Positions 10,001-18,783 of a stretch of 64,000 bases of DNA are shown here, piece by piece; within the stretch, counting starts at the first letter, position 1; every line of letters begins with the position of its first letter. The stretch is from the NCBI RefSeq assembly GCF_019042655.1, contig NZ_JAHPZO010000004.1:179206-243205 (forward strand), written 5' to 3'. This DNA is from Planococcus sp. CP5-4_YE (GTDB lineage Bacteria > Bacillota > Bacilli > Bacillales_A > Planococcaceae). The translations under genes and the position numbers were made by a program. The notes below the pieces were generated by a model. That model worked only from the letters and a program-made list of their open reading frames with translations. It searched no databases and was not told the origin of the DNA.

Positions 10001-11643
10001 CCAATGGTTGTCCGCGCCGCCGTGATGATCTGTTCCCGGATGGCGTCAATTGGCGGGTTGGTGACTTGTGCAAACAATTGCTTGAAATAGTTATACAAAA
10101 GCTGTGGTTTTTTCGACAACACCGCAAGCGGTGAGTCGTAACCCATCGAGCCGACCGGATCTTTTCCGTCGGACGCCAGCGGTTTGATGATTTTCTGAAT
10201 TTCTTCTTGCGTATAGCCAAAAGCAAGCTGCTGTTTCAACAGCCCTTCGCTATTTGGATGCACAACTTCTTTCGGGTCCGGCAAATCAGCCAAATCGAAT
10301 AAATTGTTTTCGATCCAGTCTTTATAAGGGAGCTCGGAAGCAATCTGCGTTTTGATTTCGTCGTCTGGGATGATCTTGCCGGCTTCCAGATCGACCAGAA
10401 GCATCTTCCCTGGGCGTAGGCGGTCTTTATAAATAATGTCATCCGAAAAGATATCAAGCGCCCCAACTTCTGAACCGAGGACGATCATGCCGCTTTTCGT
10501 AATATAATAACGCGCCGGGCGCAAGCCGTTGCGATCGAGGCAGGCTGCAATCTGGCGTCCGTCTGTAAATACCAGCGCTGCCGGCCCGTCCCACGGCTCC
10601 ATGAGCGTGCTGTGGTATTCGTAGAAATCACGTTTTTTCTTGTCGATCGATGTATCGTTGACCCATGGCTCCGGCACCATCATCATTGCCGTATGCGCAA
10701 GCGAACGGCCTGAAAGATGGAGGAATTCGAAGCAATTGTCGAACATCGACGAGTCGCTTCCTGTCTCATCAATGACCGGCAGGACTTTTTGCAAGTCTTG
10801 GTCATTGAAGTAAGGGGAGTTGCAAGCGAGCTGGCGGGCTCTCATCCAATTGACGTTTCCGCGAAGCGTATTGAATTCGCCGTTATGAATGGAGTAGCGG
10901 TTCGGGTGGGAACGCTGCCAGCTCGGGAAGGTATTCGTACTGAACCGTGAGTGGACGAGTGCCAACGCCGATTTGAATTCGGGATGGTTGAGGTCGATAT
11001 AAAACGAATCTAGTTGTTCCGGGATGAGCATGCCTTTATAAACAATCGTCCCGGCAGACAAGCTGCTGAAGTAAACGTCCTTGAATTCTTCCACACCGCC
11101 CATTTCCTGCTCAATACGTTTGCGGATAATATACAAACGGCGTTCCAAATCGATGCGCGTTTCAAGCTCGGCTGATGCGCCGATGAAGATTTGGCGGATG
11201 ACCGGTTTGGTTTTCGCCGCGACATTGCCGACAAACGAATCGTTGACCGGCACAGGGCGCCAGCCGAGTGATTTTTGGCCTTCTTCTTCAACGATGCGCT
11301 GGATGACGTCTTTTGCTTTCATGCGGAGATCGTAATCCTGTGGCATGAAGATCATGCCAATGCCATATTTTCCTTCATCCGGAAGAACGATGCCTTCCTT
11401 TTCACATTGCTTTAGGAAAAAGCGGTGCGGAATCTGCGTTAAAATGCCCGCGCCATCTCCGGTGCTCGTATCGGATGATTGGCCGCCGCGGTGCTCCAAG
11501 TTGCAGAGGATGTTCACTGCGTTCTGAACAATACTGTGAGATTTTCTACCGTCTATATTAGCGATCATCCCAATACCGCAAGCTTCGTGCTCCTGGTCGG
11601 GATGATACAGTCCTTGTGCGATCGGATACTCTTTCTTACTCAA
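7060..11643 (-). CDS. gltB: glutamate synthase large subunit
   Basis: 1527 residues. The N-terminal glutaminase begins after a 21-residue propeptide at Cys22 (EHEACGIG), the nucleophile of class II amidotransferases. The central and FMN-binding domains contain the [15 protein letters not shown] 3Fe-4S cysteine motif (around residue 1130). The C-terminal GXG beta-helix domain ([14 protein letters not shown] region) closes the protein. The start is TTG at 11643, preceded by AAAAGGAGG. Bacillus usually has the activator gltC next to this operon; no LysR gene is present here. Upstream DNA carries a sigmaA promoter, a 14-bp perfect palindrome and a perfect cre box. Confidence 0.97.
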   Translation of the reverse strand: MSKKEYPIAQGLYHPDQEHEACGIGMIANIDGRKSHSIVQNAVNILCNLEHRGGQSSDTSTGDGAGILTQIPHRFFLKQCEKEGIVLPDEGKYGIGMIFMPQDYDLRMKAKDVIQRIVEEEGQKSLGWRPVPVNDSFVGNVAAKTKPVIRQIFIGASAELETRIDLERRLYIIRKRIEQEMGGVEEFKDVYFSSLSAGTIVYKGMLIPEQLDSFYIDLNHPEFKSALALVHSRFSTNTFPSWQRSHPNRYSIHNGEFNTLRGNVNWMRARQLACNSPYFNDQDLQKVLPVIDETGSDSSMFDNCFEFLHLSGRSLAHTAMMMVPEPWVNDTSIDKKKRDFYEYHSTLMEPWDGPAALVFTDGRQIAACLDRNGLRPARYYITKSGMIVLGSEVGALDIFSDDIIYKDRLRPGKMLLVDLEAGKIIPDDEIKTQIASELPYKDWIENNLFDLADLPDPKEVVHPNSEGLLKQQLAFGYTQEEIQKIIKPLASDGKDPVGSMGYDSPLAVLSKKPQLLYNYFKQLFAQVTNPPIDAIREQIITAARTTIGAEGNLVDPKPESARHIRLETPVLLNAELERLRQQNLPEFKAVTLPILFEADGGAEAMEARLEALFAEADEAIEKGATLVILSDRGVDSTHAAIPALLAVSGLHHHLIRQGTRTRMSILLESAEPREVHHFAMLIGYGAEGINPYLAFESIEDLVAKDDIHGMDAVQAEASYVQAVTDGIIKILSKMGISTIQSYRGAQIFEAIGIHMDVIDKYFTRTSSRLGGIGLDIIAKEVLLRHASAYPEREGANPALESGDEYQYRENGEDHQYNPMTIHTLQQACRTNNFDTFRKYSKLLTDEKANLQSLRGLLKFKDRTPIPIEEVETVEEICARFKTGAMSYGSISKEAHEALAIAMNKIGGRSNSGEGGEEVSRFIPDDNGDSRRSAIKQVASGRFGVTSHYLVNADEIQIKVAQGAKPGEGGHLPGKKVYPWIAEVRGSTTGVELISPPPHHDIYSIEDLAELIFNLKNANPHARISVKLVSAVGVGTIAAGVAKGRADLVLISGYDGGTGAAPKTSLKHTGLPWEIGLAETHQTLLLNGLRDRIVVETDGKMMTGRDVVTAALLGAEEYGFSTAPLVVLGCVMMRVCHLDTCPVGIATQNPELRKKYTGEADHVANFMRFIAMEARELMAELGFRTINEMIGRTDVLETNKAIKHWKAEGLDLTQLLYQPDLPDKVGRYATIKQDHGLKHTLDVQELLPRCRNAIETGEPVEVSTAIRNIHRATGTIIGSAISRKYGAEGLPEDTITFNFQGSAGQSFGAFIPKGMTLKLIGDSNDFVGKGLSGGKIIVKPAADSTFLPEKNIIIGNVSFYGASAGEAYIHGMAGERFAVRNSGAKIVVEGVGDHGCEYMTGGRVVILGETGKNFAAGMSGGVAYVLDEEETFSERCNPEMVHMQPLADPVEIAELKEMVENHVRYTGSLNGKRVLTHWEILSAKFVRVIPKAYLKINERISKLQDSGMAKFDAEMAAFEESKMASAGK

Positions 11644-11673
11644 TATAACCGCCTCCTTTTACACGCTAATTTG

Positions 11674-11687
11674 TCATAATATTATGA
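11674..11687. promoter_or_regulatory. 14-bp perfect palindrome at the gltB transcription start
   Basis: TCATAATATTATGA is its own reverse complement and lies immediately downstream of the gltB -10, a classic repressor operator position. It does not match the GlnR/TnrA box (TGTNAN7TNACA). Confidence 0.45.
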
Positions 11688-11688
11688 T

Positions 11689-11718
11689 AGTATACCATAT
11701 AACTGAATATATATACAA
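11689..11718 (-). promoter_or_regulatory. sigmaA promoter of gltBD
   Basis: Minus strand TTGTAT (11718-11713), 18-bp spacer, TATACT (11694-11689), about 45 bp before the TTG start. Confidence 0.6.
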
Positions 11719-11780
11719 TTTCATTTTGTGAAAATTTTATCAAGCGCATGAAGATTCATTGCCAGATCTAAGATTCCGAG

Positions 11781-11794
11781 TGAAAACGCTTTCA
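11781..11794. promoter_or_regulatory. CcpA cre box upstream of gltBD
   Basis: TGAAAACGCTTTCA matches the cre consensus (TGNAANCGNWNNCA) at every defined position. It lies about 65 bp upstream of the -35, a position more typical of activation than of repression. Confidence 0.7.
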
Positions 11795-11980
11795 AGTAAA
11801 GATGTATAGCGATTCTTCTTTATTCGCCATTTGTGTATATTGATACAGTATTTTTTTCGTCTCCTTTTCCGTGCAGCTATTTTTCCAGTAATTATACAAT
11901 TTAAGATGGCATCTTTTGATTGATCACTCGGAAAAAGCTGTCGCGCGAAATTATTTTTCAGCCGCGCCCCATAGAATTCT
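11795..11980. other. rest of the gltB-recQ gap, no gene seen
   Basis: The 467-bp gap between gltB and recQ (11644-12110) holds the gltB promoter, palindrome and cre box on the right-hand side of gltB and a long hairpin at 11981-12033. Between them I see only AT-rich sequence with no supported reading frame. Confidence 0.5.
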
Positions 11981-12033
11981 CTATAAGAAAAGAGCGTAGA
12001 AAATGATTCATTTTCCGCGCTCTTTTCTTATAG
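11981..12033. terminator. long near-perfect hairpin, probably the recQ terminator
   Basis: Arms CTATAAGAAAAGAGCG (11981-11996) and its exact complement (12018-12033) enclose a second inverted repeat GAAAATGA/TCATTTTC, giving a nearly continuous 53-bp palindrome. The stem contains AAAAGAG and CTCTTTTC tracts, as in bidirectional terminators. Confidence 0.65.
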
Positions 12034-12110
12034 CTATTAACTTTTCTTGATTTACTTAATTTTTCATATTAGTACATAAGACAAATGCTTTTATTGAAGC
12101 AACTGAATTG

Positions 12111-13886
12111 CTACGAATTATTCACCGTTTCATACATGCGGATCGCTTCAAGAAAGTATTCTCCGTATTTCTCCAACTTATTCGCTCCCACTCCGCTGAC
12201 TTCCAGAAAAGCCTCTTCATCTTTCGGTTTACGTGCCACCATGTCCTGCAAGCTCTTGTCGGAGAAGATGACAAACGGCGGAACTCCCGCTTCGTCTGCC
12301 AATTTCTTGCGGACTATACGCAATTCCTCAAACAACGGATCGTTCGTGGCGATACGTTTCGTCACGACAACACCTTTTCTCATGACACGGCGTTTTCCAA
12401 GCAGGACATCACGCCCCCCGTCAGGCACAAAAATGGTCGGAAAGCTGCCTTGTTCAACGGCCAGCAATTCTTGTGAAATCATGAATTCGATAAGGTTTGA
12501 CACTTCCTTCGAATTCATATGCTTCAACACGCCGTAAGTCGACAATTGATCAAAGCGAAAATCGAGCACTTTTTTATTGCGTGAGCCAGTCAATACTTGG
12601 GCAGTCATCGTTTTGCCGAATTTCTGGCCCATGCGGATGACACACGACAGCACTTTTTGGACATCTTCTGTGACATCCTGCCCTTCACGTTCATCGACGC
12701 AATTGCCGCAATGGCCGCACGGTGCGGCGCTTCCGTCACCGAAATAATGAACAATGAATTGCTGAAGACAATTTTCTGTATGACAGTAATCTACCATGCC
12801 TTGGAGCTTTTTCAACTCTCCTGGAATACGCGAAGGATCTTGTGCCTGATCAATCAAAAAGCGCTGCGTCTGGACATCCTGCGAAGCGTAAAGCACGATG
12901 CATTCACTCGGTAGTCCATCCCGCCCCGCACGCCCAGCCTCCTGATAATAGCTTTCCATGTTCTTGGGCAGCTGGTAATGGATCACGTACCGTATATTGG
13001 ATTTGTCGATGCCCATTCCAAATGCATTGGTCGCTACCATCACCGTCACTTCATCGTTCAAAAAGCGCTCTTGTCCGAGGCGCCGTTCTGCGTCCGGCAT
13101 GCCGGCATGGTATTTAGCCGCCTTGACCCCGCGTTTGACAAGCGATTCATAGACCGAATCCACTGTTTTGCGCGTCGCTGCGTAAATGATGCCAGCTTCA
13201 TTGTCGTTTTTCTGAACGTAATCCCGGATAAAGCGTTCGCGATCCTGTCCTTGAATAACTGAAAAACTTAAATTTGCCCGTTCAAATCCAGTGATGACAG
13301 TATTTTGTTCCTCGATATCCAGGATGCGGCAAATATCTTCCCGTACTTGGGGTGTCGCTGTCGCTGTCAACGCCAGCACCGTCGGATTGTCCGGGAAAAT
13401 TTCCAGCATGCGGCTGATCAAGCGGTAGCTCGGCCTGAAATCGTGCCCCCATTGCGAGATGCAATGCGCTTCATCGACTGCGATGAGCGGAACCTTGACG
13501 CCTTGCAAGCCATCCAAAAACATTTCCGAATCAAGGCGTTCTGGCGCGATATATAATAATTTGATGATGCCCATTTGCACCTCATGAAGAATTTCACGGA
13601 CTTCATAGACGTCGAGTGAACTATTAATAGAAGCAGCTGGAATTCCGGCTGCCTGCAATGAGTCGACTTGATCTTTCATCAGGGAGATCAACGGCGAGAC
13701 AACGATGGTTGTCCCTTCCATGGCAAGCGCAGGAATCTGGTAGCACATCGATTTCCCGCCGCCTGTCGGCATGACGCAAATCGTATTTTGGCCATCGAAA
13801 ACTTGCGTGATGGCCTGCTCCTGGCCGGTCCGGAAGCTATCATACCCGAAATGCGACTGCAGTAGTTTTCTTGCTTGTTCCAACAA
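12111..13886 (-). CDS. recQ: ATP-dependent DNA helicase RecQ
   Basis: 591 residues in the RecQ order: superfamily 2 helicase core with Walker A MPTGGGKSMCYQ (Lys45) and DEAH box VDEAHCISQWGHDFR (about 137), second lobe with YYQEAGRAGRDG, RQC domain with a zinc-binding cysteine set (CHTENCLQQF and CGHCGNC), and a C-terminal HRDC domain (about 515-585). It unwinds DNA 3' to 5' in recombination and repair. Start is TTG at 13886 after a GGGGAG site. Apparently monocistronic. Confidence 0.96.
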   Translation of the reverse strand: MLEQARKLLQSHFGYDSFRTGQEQAITQVFDGQNTICVMPTGGGKSMCYQIPALAMEGTTIVVSPLISLMKDQVDSLQAAGIPAASINSSLDVYEVREILHEVQMGIIKLLYIAPERLDSEMFLDGLQGVKVPLIAVDEAHCISQWGHDFRPSYRLISRMLEIFPDNPTVLALTATATPQVREDICRILDIEEQNTVITGFERANLSFSVIQGQDRERFIRDYVQKNDNEAGIIYAATRKTVDSVYESLVKRGVKAAKYHAGMPDAERRLGQERFLNDEVTVMVATNAFGMGIDKSNIRYVIHYQLPKNMESYYQEAGRAGRDGLPSECIVLYASQDVQTQRFLIDQAQDPSRIPGELKKLQGMVDYCHTENCLQQFIVHYFGDGSAAPCGHCGNCVDEREGQDVTEDVQKVLSCVIRMGQKFGKTMTAQVLTGSRNKKVLDFRFDQLSTYGVLKHMNSKEVSNLIEFMISQELLAVEQGSFPTIFVPDGGRDVLLGKRRVMRKGVVVTKRIATNDPLFEELRIVRKKLADEAGVPPFVIFSDKSLQDMVARKPKDEEAFLEVSGVGANKLEKYGEYFLEAIRMYETVNNS

Positions 13887-13962
13887 CTTTGAACACTCCC
13901 CATACTGTTTTACTATGAACGTAGCTTACCATATTTAGAGGGCTATTTCTTTTTTGACATAC

Positions 13963-14003
13963 GAAAAGCCACCCCAGAAAATCGATTGGTTTCCAGGGTG
14001 GCT
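13963..14003 (-). terminator. terminator of the SDR/GXWXG operon
   Basis: Minus strand AGCCACCC and GGGTGGCT arms with an inner GAAA/TTTC pairing, followed by TTTTCG; 40 bp after the GXWXG gene stop. Confidence 0.75.
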
Positions 14004-14044
14004 GAAAAGGCCTTTTTATTCGAATCATGCCAATGAAAATAATC

Positions 14045-14530
14045 TCAGTCGTACACTCTGGCCAACAGGAAGAAATATGGCCGCTTCATCCCTTTCCAAT
14101 CCATCATGCCCAAAAGGACATCATCGTTCACTTTGCGGAAATGGTCATGAATCGGCAATTGATCGTAAATCATCACCGCACTCACTTTTCCTCGCCATTC
14201 CATTTTCCTGAGGCGGGCTGCACCTCTTGCACCGCTCAGGTGGTTAGCGATCAGCCCGGGCGGAAACGGATGCAGCGGGAACGGTTTTCCAAAAGGGGTG
14301 TTAAACAATAAAGGATCGACATGCTCGATGCTGTGGAAAGCTTTGCCGTACCAGCCCGATTTTATAAGCCAGCCGTCCAACGGGTGTCCTGATGGCAACT
14401 CGCGCCCTCTCCATATCCCGAACATTTCATGCGGGTCGACTGGCACGAGCGCATCGAATAAGCGGCAAACTTCGCCTGCATTGCCTGCACCGTGCTCCAT
14501 CAATTCCCAAGCCCAGTGTTCCGGCTTCAT
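14045..14530 (-). CDS. GXWXG/DUF4334 domain protein
   Basis: 161 residues with an N-terminal GXWXG domain (HEMFGIWRGRELPSGHPLDG, about 34-53) followed by a DUF4334-type C-terminus (MEWRGKVSAVMIYDQLPIHDHFRKVNDD, ending WKGMKRPYFFLL). The family has no firm biochemical role and is often found beside oxidoreductases. ATG at 14530 follows AGGAAGAGG; only 18 bp separate it from the SDR gene, so the two are cotranscribed. Confidence 0.8.
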   Translation of the reverse strand: MKPEHWAWELMEHGAGNAGEVCRLFDALVPVDPHEMFGIWRGRELPSGHPLDGWLIKSGWYGKAFHSIEHVDPLLFNTPFGKPFPLHPFPPGLIANHLSGARGAARLRKMEWRGKVSAVMIYDQLPIHDHFRKVNDDVLLGMMDWKGMKRPYFFLLARVYD

Positions 14531-14548
14531 GGCCCTCTTCCTTTCAGC

Positions 14549-15334
14549 TTAAATTTCGATCTCCCACTGTTTAGCTTCTTCGTCTTTCATCTGTTGTTCG
14601 GTCTCTTCTGGATACGCTGTGCGGAATTTGTGAGAATCTTGCGGGATGATCTCCACCATTTTATCGATCATGTCCTGCGGATCGAATTGGTCTTCCAAGC
14701 CCTTCTCCATTTCCTTCATGTCTTCAGGACGTGTAAAGTGGATTTTCTCATCGAACCATTTCCATTTGGCTTCTGCACTGCGATCGTTAAATCCTGTAGC
14801 GAAAGCTCCCGGGTTGATCGTCGCTACTTGCACGCCGAACTCTGCCATTTCTTTGCGCAATGTTTTTGCAATGGCTTCAATAGCGTGCTTCGTCGCTGTA
14901 TACGGGCCGACGTAAGGAGTCGACATGATCCCTGCCATGGAAGATAGGAAAATAATCTTGCCTTTGCCCTTCTCGACAAATTTACGTGCTGCGATTTGAG
15001 CGGTTTCAAGCGTTTGGAAGACGTTCACTTCGAATAATTCACGGAAGTTTGCCATTGGCACTTCCCCGAGTGGGCCACCTTCATTGATGGCAGCATTTGC
15101 TACAAAGATATCAAAATCATAGTCAAGCATCTGTGCCAGGTCCTGTGGATTTTTAATGTCCATTTTAAACGTCGTCAATTCTACGCCGGCTTCAGATGCC
15201 GCTTCACGGAGTGATGTTACTTGAGGGGCTGTTTCAACTGGCGCGATGACTTTATGGCCTTTCGCCGCCAGTCCAAGTGCCGTACCTTTTGCGAGTCCGC
15301 TTCCAGCTCCTGTAATGAAAATCGTTTTAGTCAT
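14549..15334 (-). CDS. short-chain dehydrogenase/reductase
   Basis: 261 residues from the ATG at 15334, chosen because AGGAGGAG lies 7 bp upstream; an open frame extends to 15418 without a ribosome site. Classical SDR: nucleotide-binding ITGAGSGLAKG (7-17), LSSMAG with the catalytic Ser, and YTATK with the catalytic Tyr and Lys. It reduces or oxidises an unknown alcohol/carbonyl with NAD(P)H. Middle gene of a three-gene minus-strand operon. Confidence 0.88.
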   Translation of the reverse strand: MTKTIFITGAGSGLAKGTALGLAAKGHKVIAPVETAPQVTSLREAASEAGVELTTFKMDIKNPQDLAQMLDYDFDIFVANAAINEGGPLGEVPMANFRELFEVNVFQTLETAQIAARKFVEKGKGKIIFLSSMAGIMSTPYVGPYTATKHAIEAIAKTLRKEMAEFGVQVATINPGAFATGFNDRSAEAKWKWFDEKIHFTRPEDMKEMEKGLEDQFDPQDMIDKMVEIIPQDSHKFRTAYPEETEQQMKDEEAKQWEIEI

Positions 15335-15402
15335 TATTTTCTCCTCCTGATTCTGTAAGTTGCTATAATTTGTCTTCCCCATAGCAAACAGAATAAACAG
15401 GT

Positions 15403-15903
15403 TTAATTGAGCCACCATTCTTTGCGGTCCATTTCCTCCGCAAAATGGGCATATTCAGCGAGTGTCTCCTCCAATACCTTTTCACTGCGGGCAAGCATGC
15501 GCTCTCTTGCTTTTTTCCGTTTAAAGCGCCTCCCATAGACGGCTTGCAATTCATCATAGGAGGATTTTAATTCGCGGAAACTTGCCGCAAGTTCATCGTC
15601 TTCATCTGATAACAGCGAAGCCAGCATACCGATTTTTCCGTACAGCTCTTCCACCGTATAACGCGCGCGATCTTTGTACAGGATACCGGCGACAATCGAT
15701 GCCGGCAGCTCTTCGTCGACACCTCGCGCTAAATCTGTCAGCAATTCAATCATGATGCGGCGGTTGCTCGAAAGCGACAGGACATAAAAGATATGGGGAA
15801 TCTGGTCAACTTGCGTGTCTTCAATATATTCATCGATTTGCCTGATCAAGTCCTCCGCCTTTAGATGGTCGATGAGAATTCCCAGCCGATATGTTTCGTA
15901 CAT
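15403..15903 (-). CDS. hypothetical helical protein
   Basis: 166 residues if started at the ATG at 15903 (MYETYRLGILID); a TTG at 15918 with a GGTGAGGG site is an alternative giving 171. Acidic, predicted all-helical, no signal peptide or membrane segment, ends EEMDRKEWWLN. I do not recognise the family. It ends about 70 bp before the SDR start with no terminator between, so it probably heads that operon. Confidence 0.6.
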   Translation of the reverse strand: MYETYRLGILIDHLKAEDLIRQIDEYIEDTQVDQIPHIFYVLSLSSNRRIMIELLTDLARGVDEELPASIVAGILYKDRARYTVEELYGKIGMLASLLSDEDDELAASFRELKSSYDELQAVYGRRFKRKKARERMLARSEKVLEETLAEYAHFAEEMDRKEWWLN

Positions 15904-16003
15904 TATGTATCTTCTCAAACCCTCACCGCCATTTCCTTGAGTCTCTTTTTATTTTGACAGATAATTCTGTCAAATACAATTCATCAATTACTTTTATCGT
16001 ACG

Positions 16004-16037
16004 AAAAAACCTGCTCTCCTTATTACAGGAGAACAGG
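16004..16037 (-). terminator. terminator of the XRE regulator gene
   Basis: Minus strand CCTGTTCTCCT and AGGAGAGCAGG arms around TAATA-type loop, then TTTTTTCG. Confidence 0.85.
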
Positions 16038-16061
16038 CTCATGATTTCACGGACATATTCA

Positions 16062-16415
16062 TCAAGTCGCCAAGCCATAACTGCCCATGCGACGTTTCAC
16101 TTGGATAAAAGAAGCCGCTTCGGCGAGTTCCGCTTCATTCAATGGCTGGTCATCGAGCATCACTGTATATTCGTTCAGGAAATTTGTATTTTGAAGGTTA
16201 AAATTAATTATGCGGTCGTCGCGGTCCAATAGGCTGTCCACAGAAATCTCAAAGAAATCGGCGAGGCGTTCCAGATGCGCGACTGACACTTGTTTCTTGC
16301 CGCTTTCGTATGCCCAAACCGTGCTTTTCGCAAAGCCCAGAAGGTCTGCAAGCTCTTCCGGAGAATGGCCTCTCGCTTCTCTTAAATCTTTTATTTTTTT
16401 GCTTAACTGCTTCAT
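16062..16415 (-). CDS. XRE-family transcriptional regulator
   Basis: 117 residues. Helix-turn-helix at about 4-60 (LREARGHSPEELADLLGFAKSTVWAYESGKKQVSVAHLERLADFFEISVDSLL) as in SinR/Xre repressors. The C-terminal half (DDQPLNEAELAEAASFIQVKRRMGS) is a short helical oligomerisation-like tail. ATG at 16415 after AAAAGGAG. Target unknown. A 187-bp AT-rich gap with its presumable promoter precedes it. Confidence 0.88.
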   Translation of the reverse strand: MKQLSKKIKDLREARGHSPEELADLLGFAKSTVWAYESGKKQVSVAHLERLADFFEISVDSLLDRDDRIINFNLQNTNFLNEYTVMLDDQPLNEAELAEAASFIQVKRRMGSYGLAT

Positions 16416-16602
16416 AGTTGATTCCTGCTCCTTTTAATAGATTTCGATTTCTAATTATTTTAAATATACTGCAATTAAATTGAATGAGCAATCATTTTAT
16501 GGAAATATTTTAAAATATAATGAATATTTAGTGAACTGTATCTATTTAATGTAATAATTGGTAAATTAACATGTCATAAAGCTTATAAAAAGACAAAAAA
16601 AT

Positions 16603-17232
16603 TTATTCTATGATGTTTAATCCCAATTTCCGGGCAAATAGCAATGCTTGATCCGTAGATACTTTGCACCCTGAAAGCAATTCCGTAGTCAATTGTAGCT
16701 CATTAAAGTGGCTTGAACTGAAATCGGTTCCTTTGAGGGAAGTTCCCGTGAAATTGGCTTCGTTTAACTCACTATTGAGAAACTGCGCATTTTGTAAGTC
16801 TACTTCATAGAAGTCTGCTTGCTGCAGAATACTTTTCTCGAATGTCACGTCGTTTATATGGGAAAACCCGAAAATCGCATAATCGAGTCGGCATTCTCTA
16901 AAACGCGTATAACGGATTGTACTTTCCGTAAAATCCGTGCCGAGCAACCGGCAATTTTCGAACTGCACCCGATGGAACACCGCACGGCTCATATCAGCAT
17001 TCGATAAATCGCAATTGATGAATACCACATCTGCAAACTCGCTGCGTTCCCATTCGCCATCCAAAAAACGGGTATTTTCGAACTGCACGCGGTCAAAATG
17101 AATTCTTCCTGCCGTTAATTCCTCGGAAACAATCCGGCAGTCATGGACATATCCATCATCTAATGCTTCAATAAAAGAAAAAGTTTCTAGCTTTGCGGGA
17201 AGCATCGGTTCGGTCTTCTTGTTTTTTTTCAT
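16603..17232 (-). CDS. pentapeptide-repeat protein
   Basis: 209 residues from the ATG at 17232 (AGGAGG seven bases upstream); the open frame continues to 17403 but without a start signal. From about residue 45 it consists of pentapeptide repeats A(D/N)LXX-like with F or L at the centre (VFHRVQFENCRLLGTDFTES and onward to LKGTDFSSSHF), predicting a right-handed quadrilateral beta helix. Related proteins include quinolone-protecting Qnr/MfpA types, but length and repeats alone do not assign that role. Divergent from the DUF1538 operon, 115 bp away. Confidence 0.8.
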   Translation of the reverse strand: MKKNKKTEPMLPAKLETFSFIEALDDGYVHDCRIVSEELTAGRIHFDRVQFENTRFLDGEWERSEFADVVFINCDLSNADMSRAVFHRVQFENCRLLGTDFTESTIRYTRFRECRLDYAIFGFSHINDVTFEKSILQQADFYEVDLQNAQFLNSELNEANFTGTSLKGTDFSSSHFNELQLTTELLSGCKVSTDQALLFARKLGLNIIE

Positions 17233-17347
17233 CTTCATTCCTCCTGGCTCGGATATATTCTTCTTTATCTTAACGACTATTGTAGTTCCTTGTCCCAACC
17301 GCCGCGTGAATTGCATCAAGCCAAATCCGCTGTAAAGGAGATGCTGC

Positions 17348-18043
17348 ATGGAAAATGTCAAAAGTACTTTCAAAGAAGTCGCCTCTGCCATTCTTCCTGT
17401 CACGATCGTCGTCGTCTTGCTTCAAGTCCTGATCATTCGTCTGCCACTCGAAGCGTTGCTGCAGTTTTTGATCGGCGTTGTTTTTGTTGGAACCGGTTTT
17501 TTTCTGTTCCTGCTCGGTGTCAATGCAGGGTTGCTTCCGATTGGTGAACTGATTGGCAAAAAGCTGCCCTTGACCCGCAAGCCATGGCTGATCATCGGGA
17601 CTGGCCTAGTGCTCGGACTCGCCGTCACAATTGCCGAACCGGACGTCCGTGTATTGGCCAATCAAATCGATAACGTTTCAGGAGGGGATATCTCAAGAAA
17701 TATCCTTATCTTATCCGTCTCGGTCGGCCTGGCGATTTTCGTCGCTTTGGCGATGGTCCGGACGCTGTTTAGCATTCCGATCCATTATATGCTGATCGGT
17801 GGGTACACCCTTGTCTTTCTGCTTTCCTTTTTTGTCCCTGAGGCATTCATCCCAATTTCCTTCGATGCCGGCGGGGTCACGACCGGCCCGATGGCAGTGC
17901 CTTTCATTTTGGCGCTGGGCATCGGTGTTGCCTCCGTCCTGCGCTCCGATAAGCCGAGCAGCGGCGAAGGCTTCGGCTTGATCGGGCTGGCCTCGATTGG
18001 CCCCATCATCGCTGTCATGCTGCTGGGGGTGCTATACCGGTGA
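17348..18043 (+). CDS. DUF1538 membrane protein, first of a pair
   Basis: 231 residues, about seven hydrophobic segments. The conserved DUF1538 features are visible: LLGVNAGLLPIGELIGKKL, VTIAEPDVRVLANQIDNVSGG and the re-entrant-looking ISFDAGGVTTGPMAVPFILALGIG. Function is not established; the membrane topology and the adjacent P-II protein suggest a transporter or channel. ATG at 17348 after AAAGGAG. Its last four bases overlap the GTG start of the next gene. Confidence 0.88.
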   Translation: MENVKSTFKEVASAILPVTIVVVLLQVLIIRLPLEALLQFLIGVVFVGTGFFLFLLGVNAGLLPIGELIGKKLPLTRKPWLIIGTGLVLGLAVTIAEPDVRVLANQIDNVSGGDISRNILILSVSVGLAIFVALAMVRTLFSIPIHYMLIGGYTLVFLLSFFVPEAFIPISFDAGGVTTGPMAVPFILALGIGVASVLRSDKPSSGEGFGLIGLASIGPIIAVMLLGVLYR

Positions 18044-18783
18044 ACTTGCATATTTTTCAAGGTTTCGGGGAAGTGCTGATCGAAGTCAGCATGGCTCTCC
18101 TTCCACTTATCGTATTCTTTAGTGTATTCCAATTGTTCATGCTTAAATTGCCAAAGGAACGCGTGTTGCAAACCGGACTCGGCTTCGTGTTAACGTTTTT
18201 CGGATTGGCTTTTTTCCTGCAAGGCGTCCATATCGGCTTTATGCCCTTTGGTGAATTAATGGGTGCGGAACTTGGCGAATGGCAATATCGCTGGGCAATT
18301 GTCCCGATTGGATTTGTGCTCGGCTTTGTCGCGACATTTGCCGAACCGGCTGTCCGCATCATGAATGAGGAAGTCGACCGCGAAACGGGTGGTTACATTT
18401 CCTCGCAGATCATGCTCTACACTTTATCGACAGGGGTCGGCTTATCTATCGCTTTGTCGATGCTGCGGATTTTGACGGGCTGGTCGATCTGGTATTTCAT
18501 CGTACCGGGTTATATTCTCGCCCTTATCCTGATCTTTTTCTCCACACGCACGTTTATCGCCATCGCCTTTGACTCAGGCGGTGTCGCTACCGGGCCGATG
18601 ACCGTCACATTCATCGTCTCTGTGGCAGTCGGCATCGCTTCTGTCACCGAAGGGCGGGATCCGCTTGTCGATGGCTTTGGAATGATTGCCATCGTGGCAT
18701 TAACACCGATCATTTCCGTACTAGTTGTCGGTTTACTCTTTAATCGAAAGGCAGTGAAACAAAACCATGAATCTGAATCATAG
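18040..18783 (+). CDS. DUF1538 membrane protein, second of a pair
   Basis: 247 residues starting at a GTG in a GTGA overlap with the previous stop. It repeats the same landmarks as its neighbour (FLQGVHIGFMPFGELMGAEL, FAEPAVRIMNEEVDRETGGY, IAFDSGGVATGPMTVTFIVSVAVG), so the two genes are the halves of a duplicated unit and probably form a heteromer. Followed with a 17-base overlap by the P-II gene. Confidence 0.88.
   Translation: MNLHIFQGFGEVLIEVSMALLPLIVFFSVFQLFMLKLPKERVLQTGLGFVLTFFGLAFFLQGVHIGFMPFGELMGAELGEWQYRWAIVPIGFVLGFVATFAEPAVRIMNEEVDRETGGYISSQIMLYTLSTGVGLSIALSMLRILTGWSIWYFIVPGYILALILIFFSTRTFIAIAFDSGGVATGPMTVTFIVSVAVGIASVTEGRDPLVDGFGMIAIVALTPIISVLVVGLLFNRKAVKQNHESES

Noticed and set aside
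14492..14947. Plus-strand frame of 151 codons
   Set aside because: Lies opposite the well-supported SDR and GXWXG genes, no ribosome site, no family resemblance.
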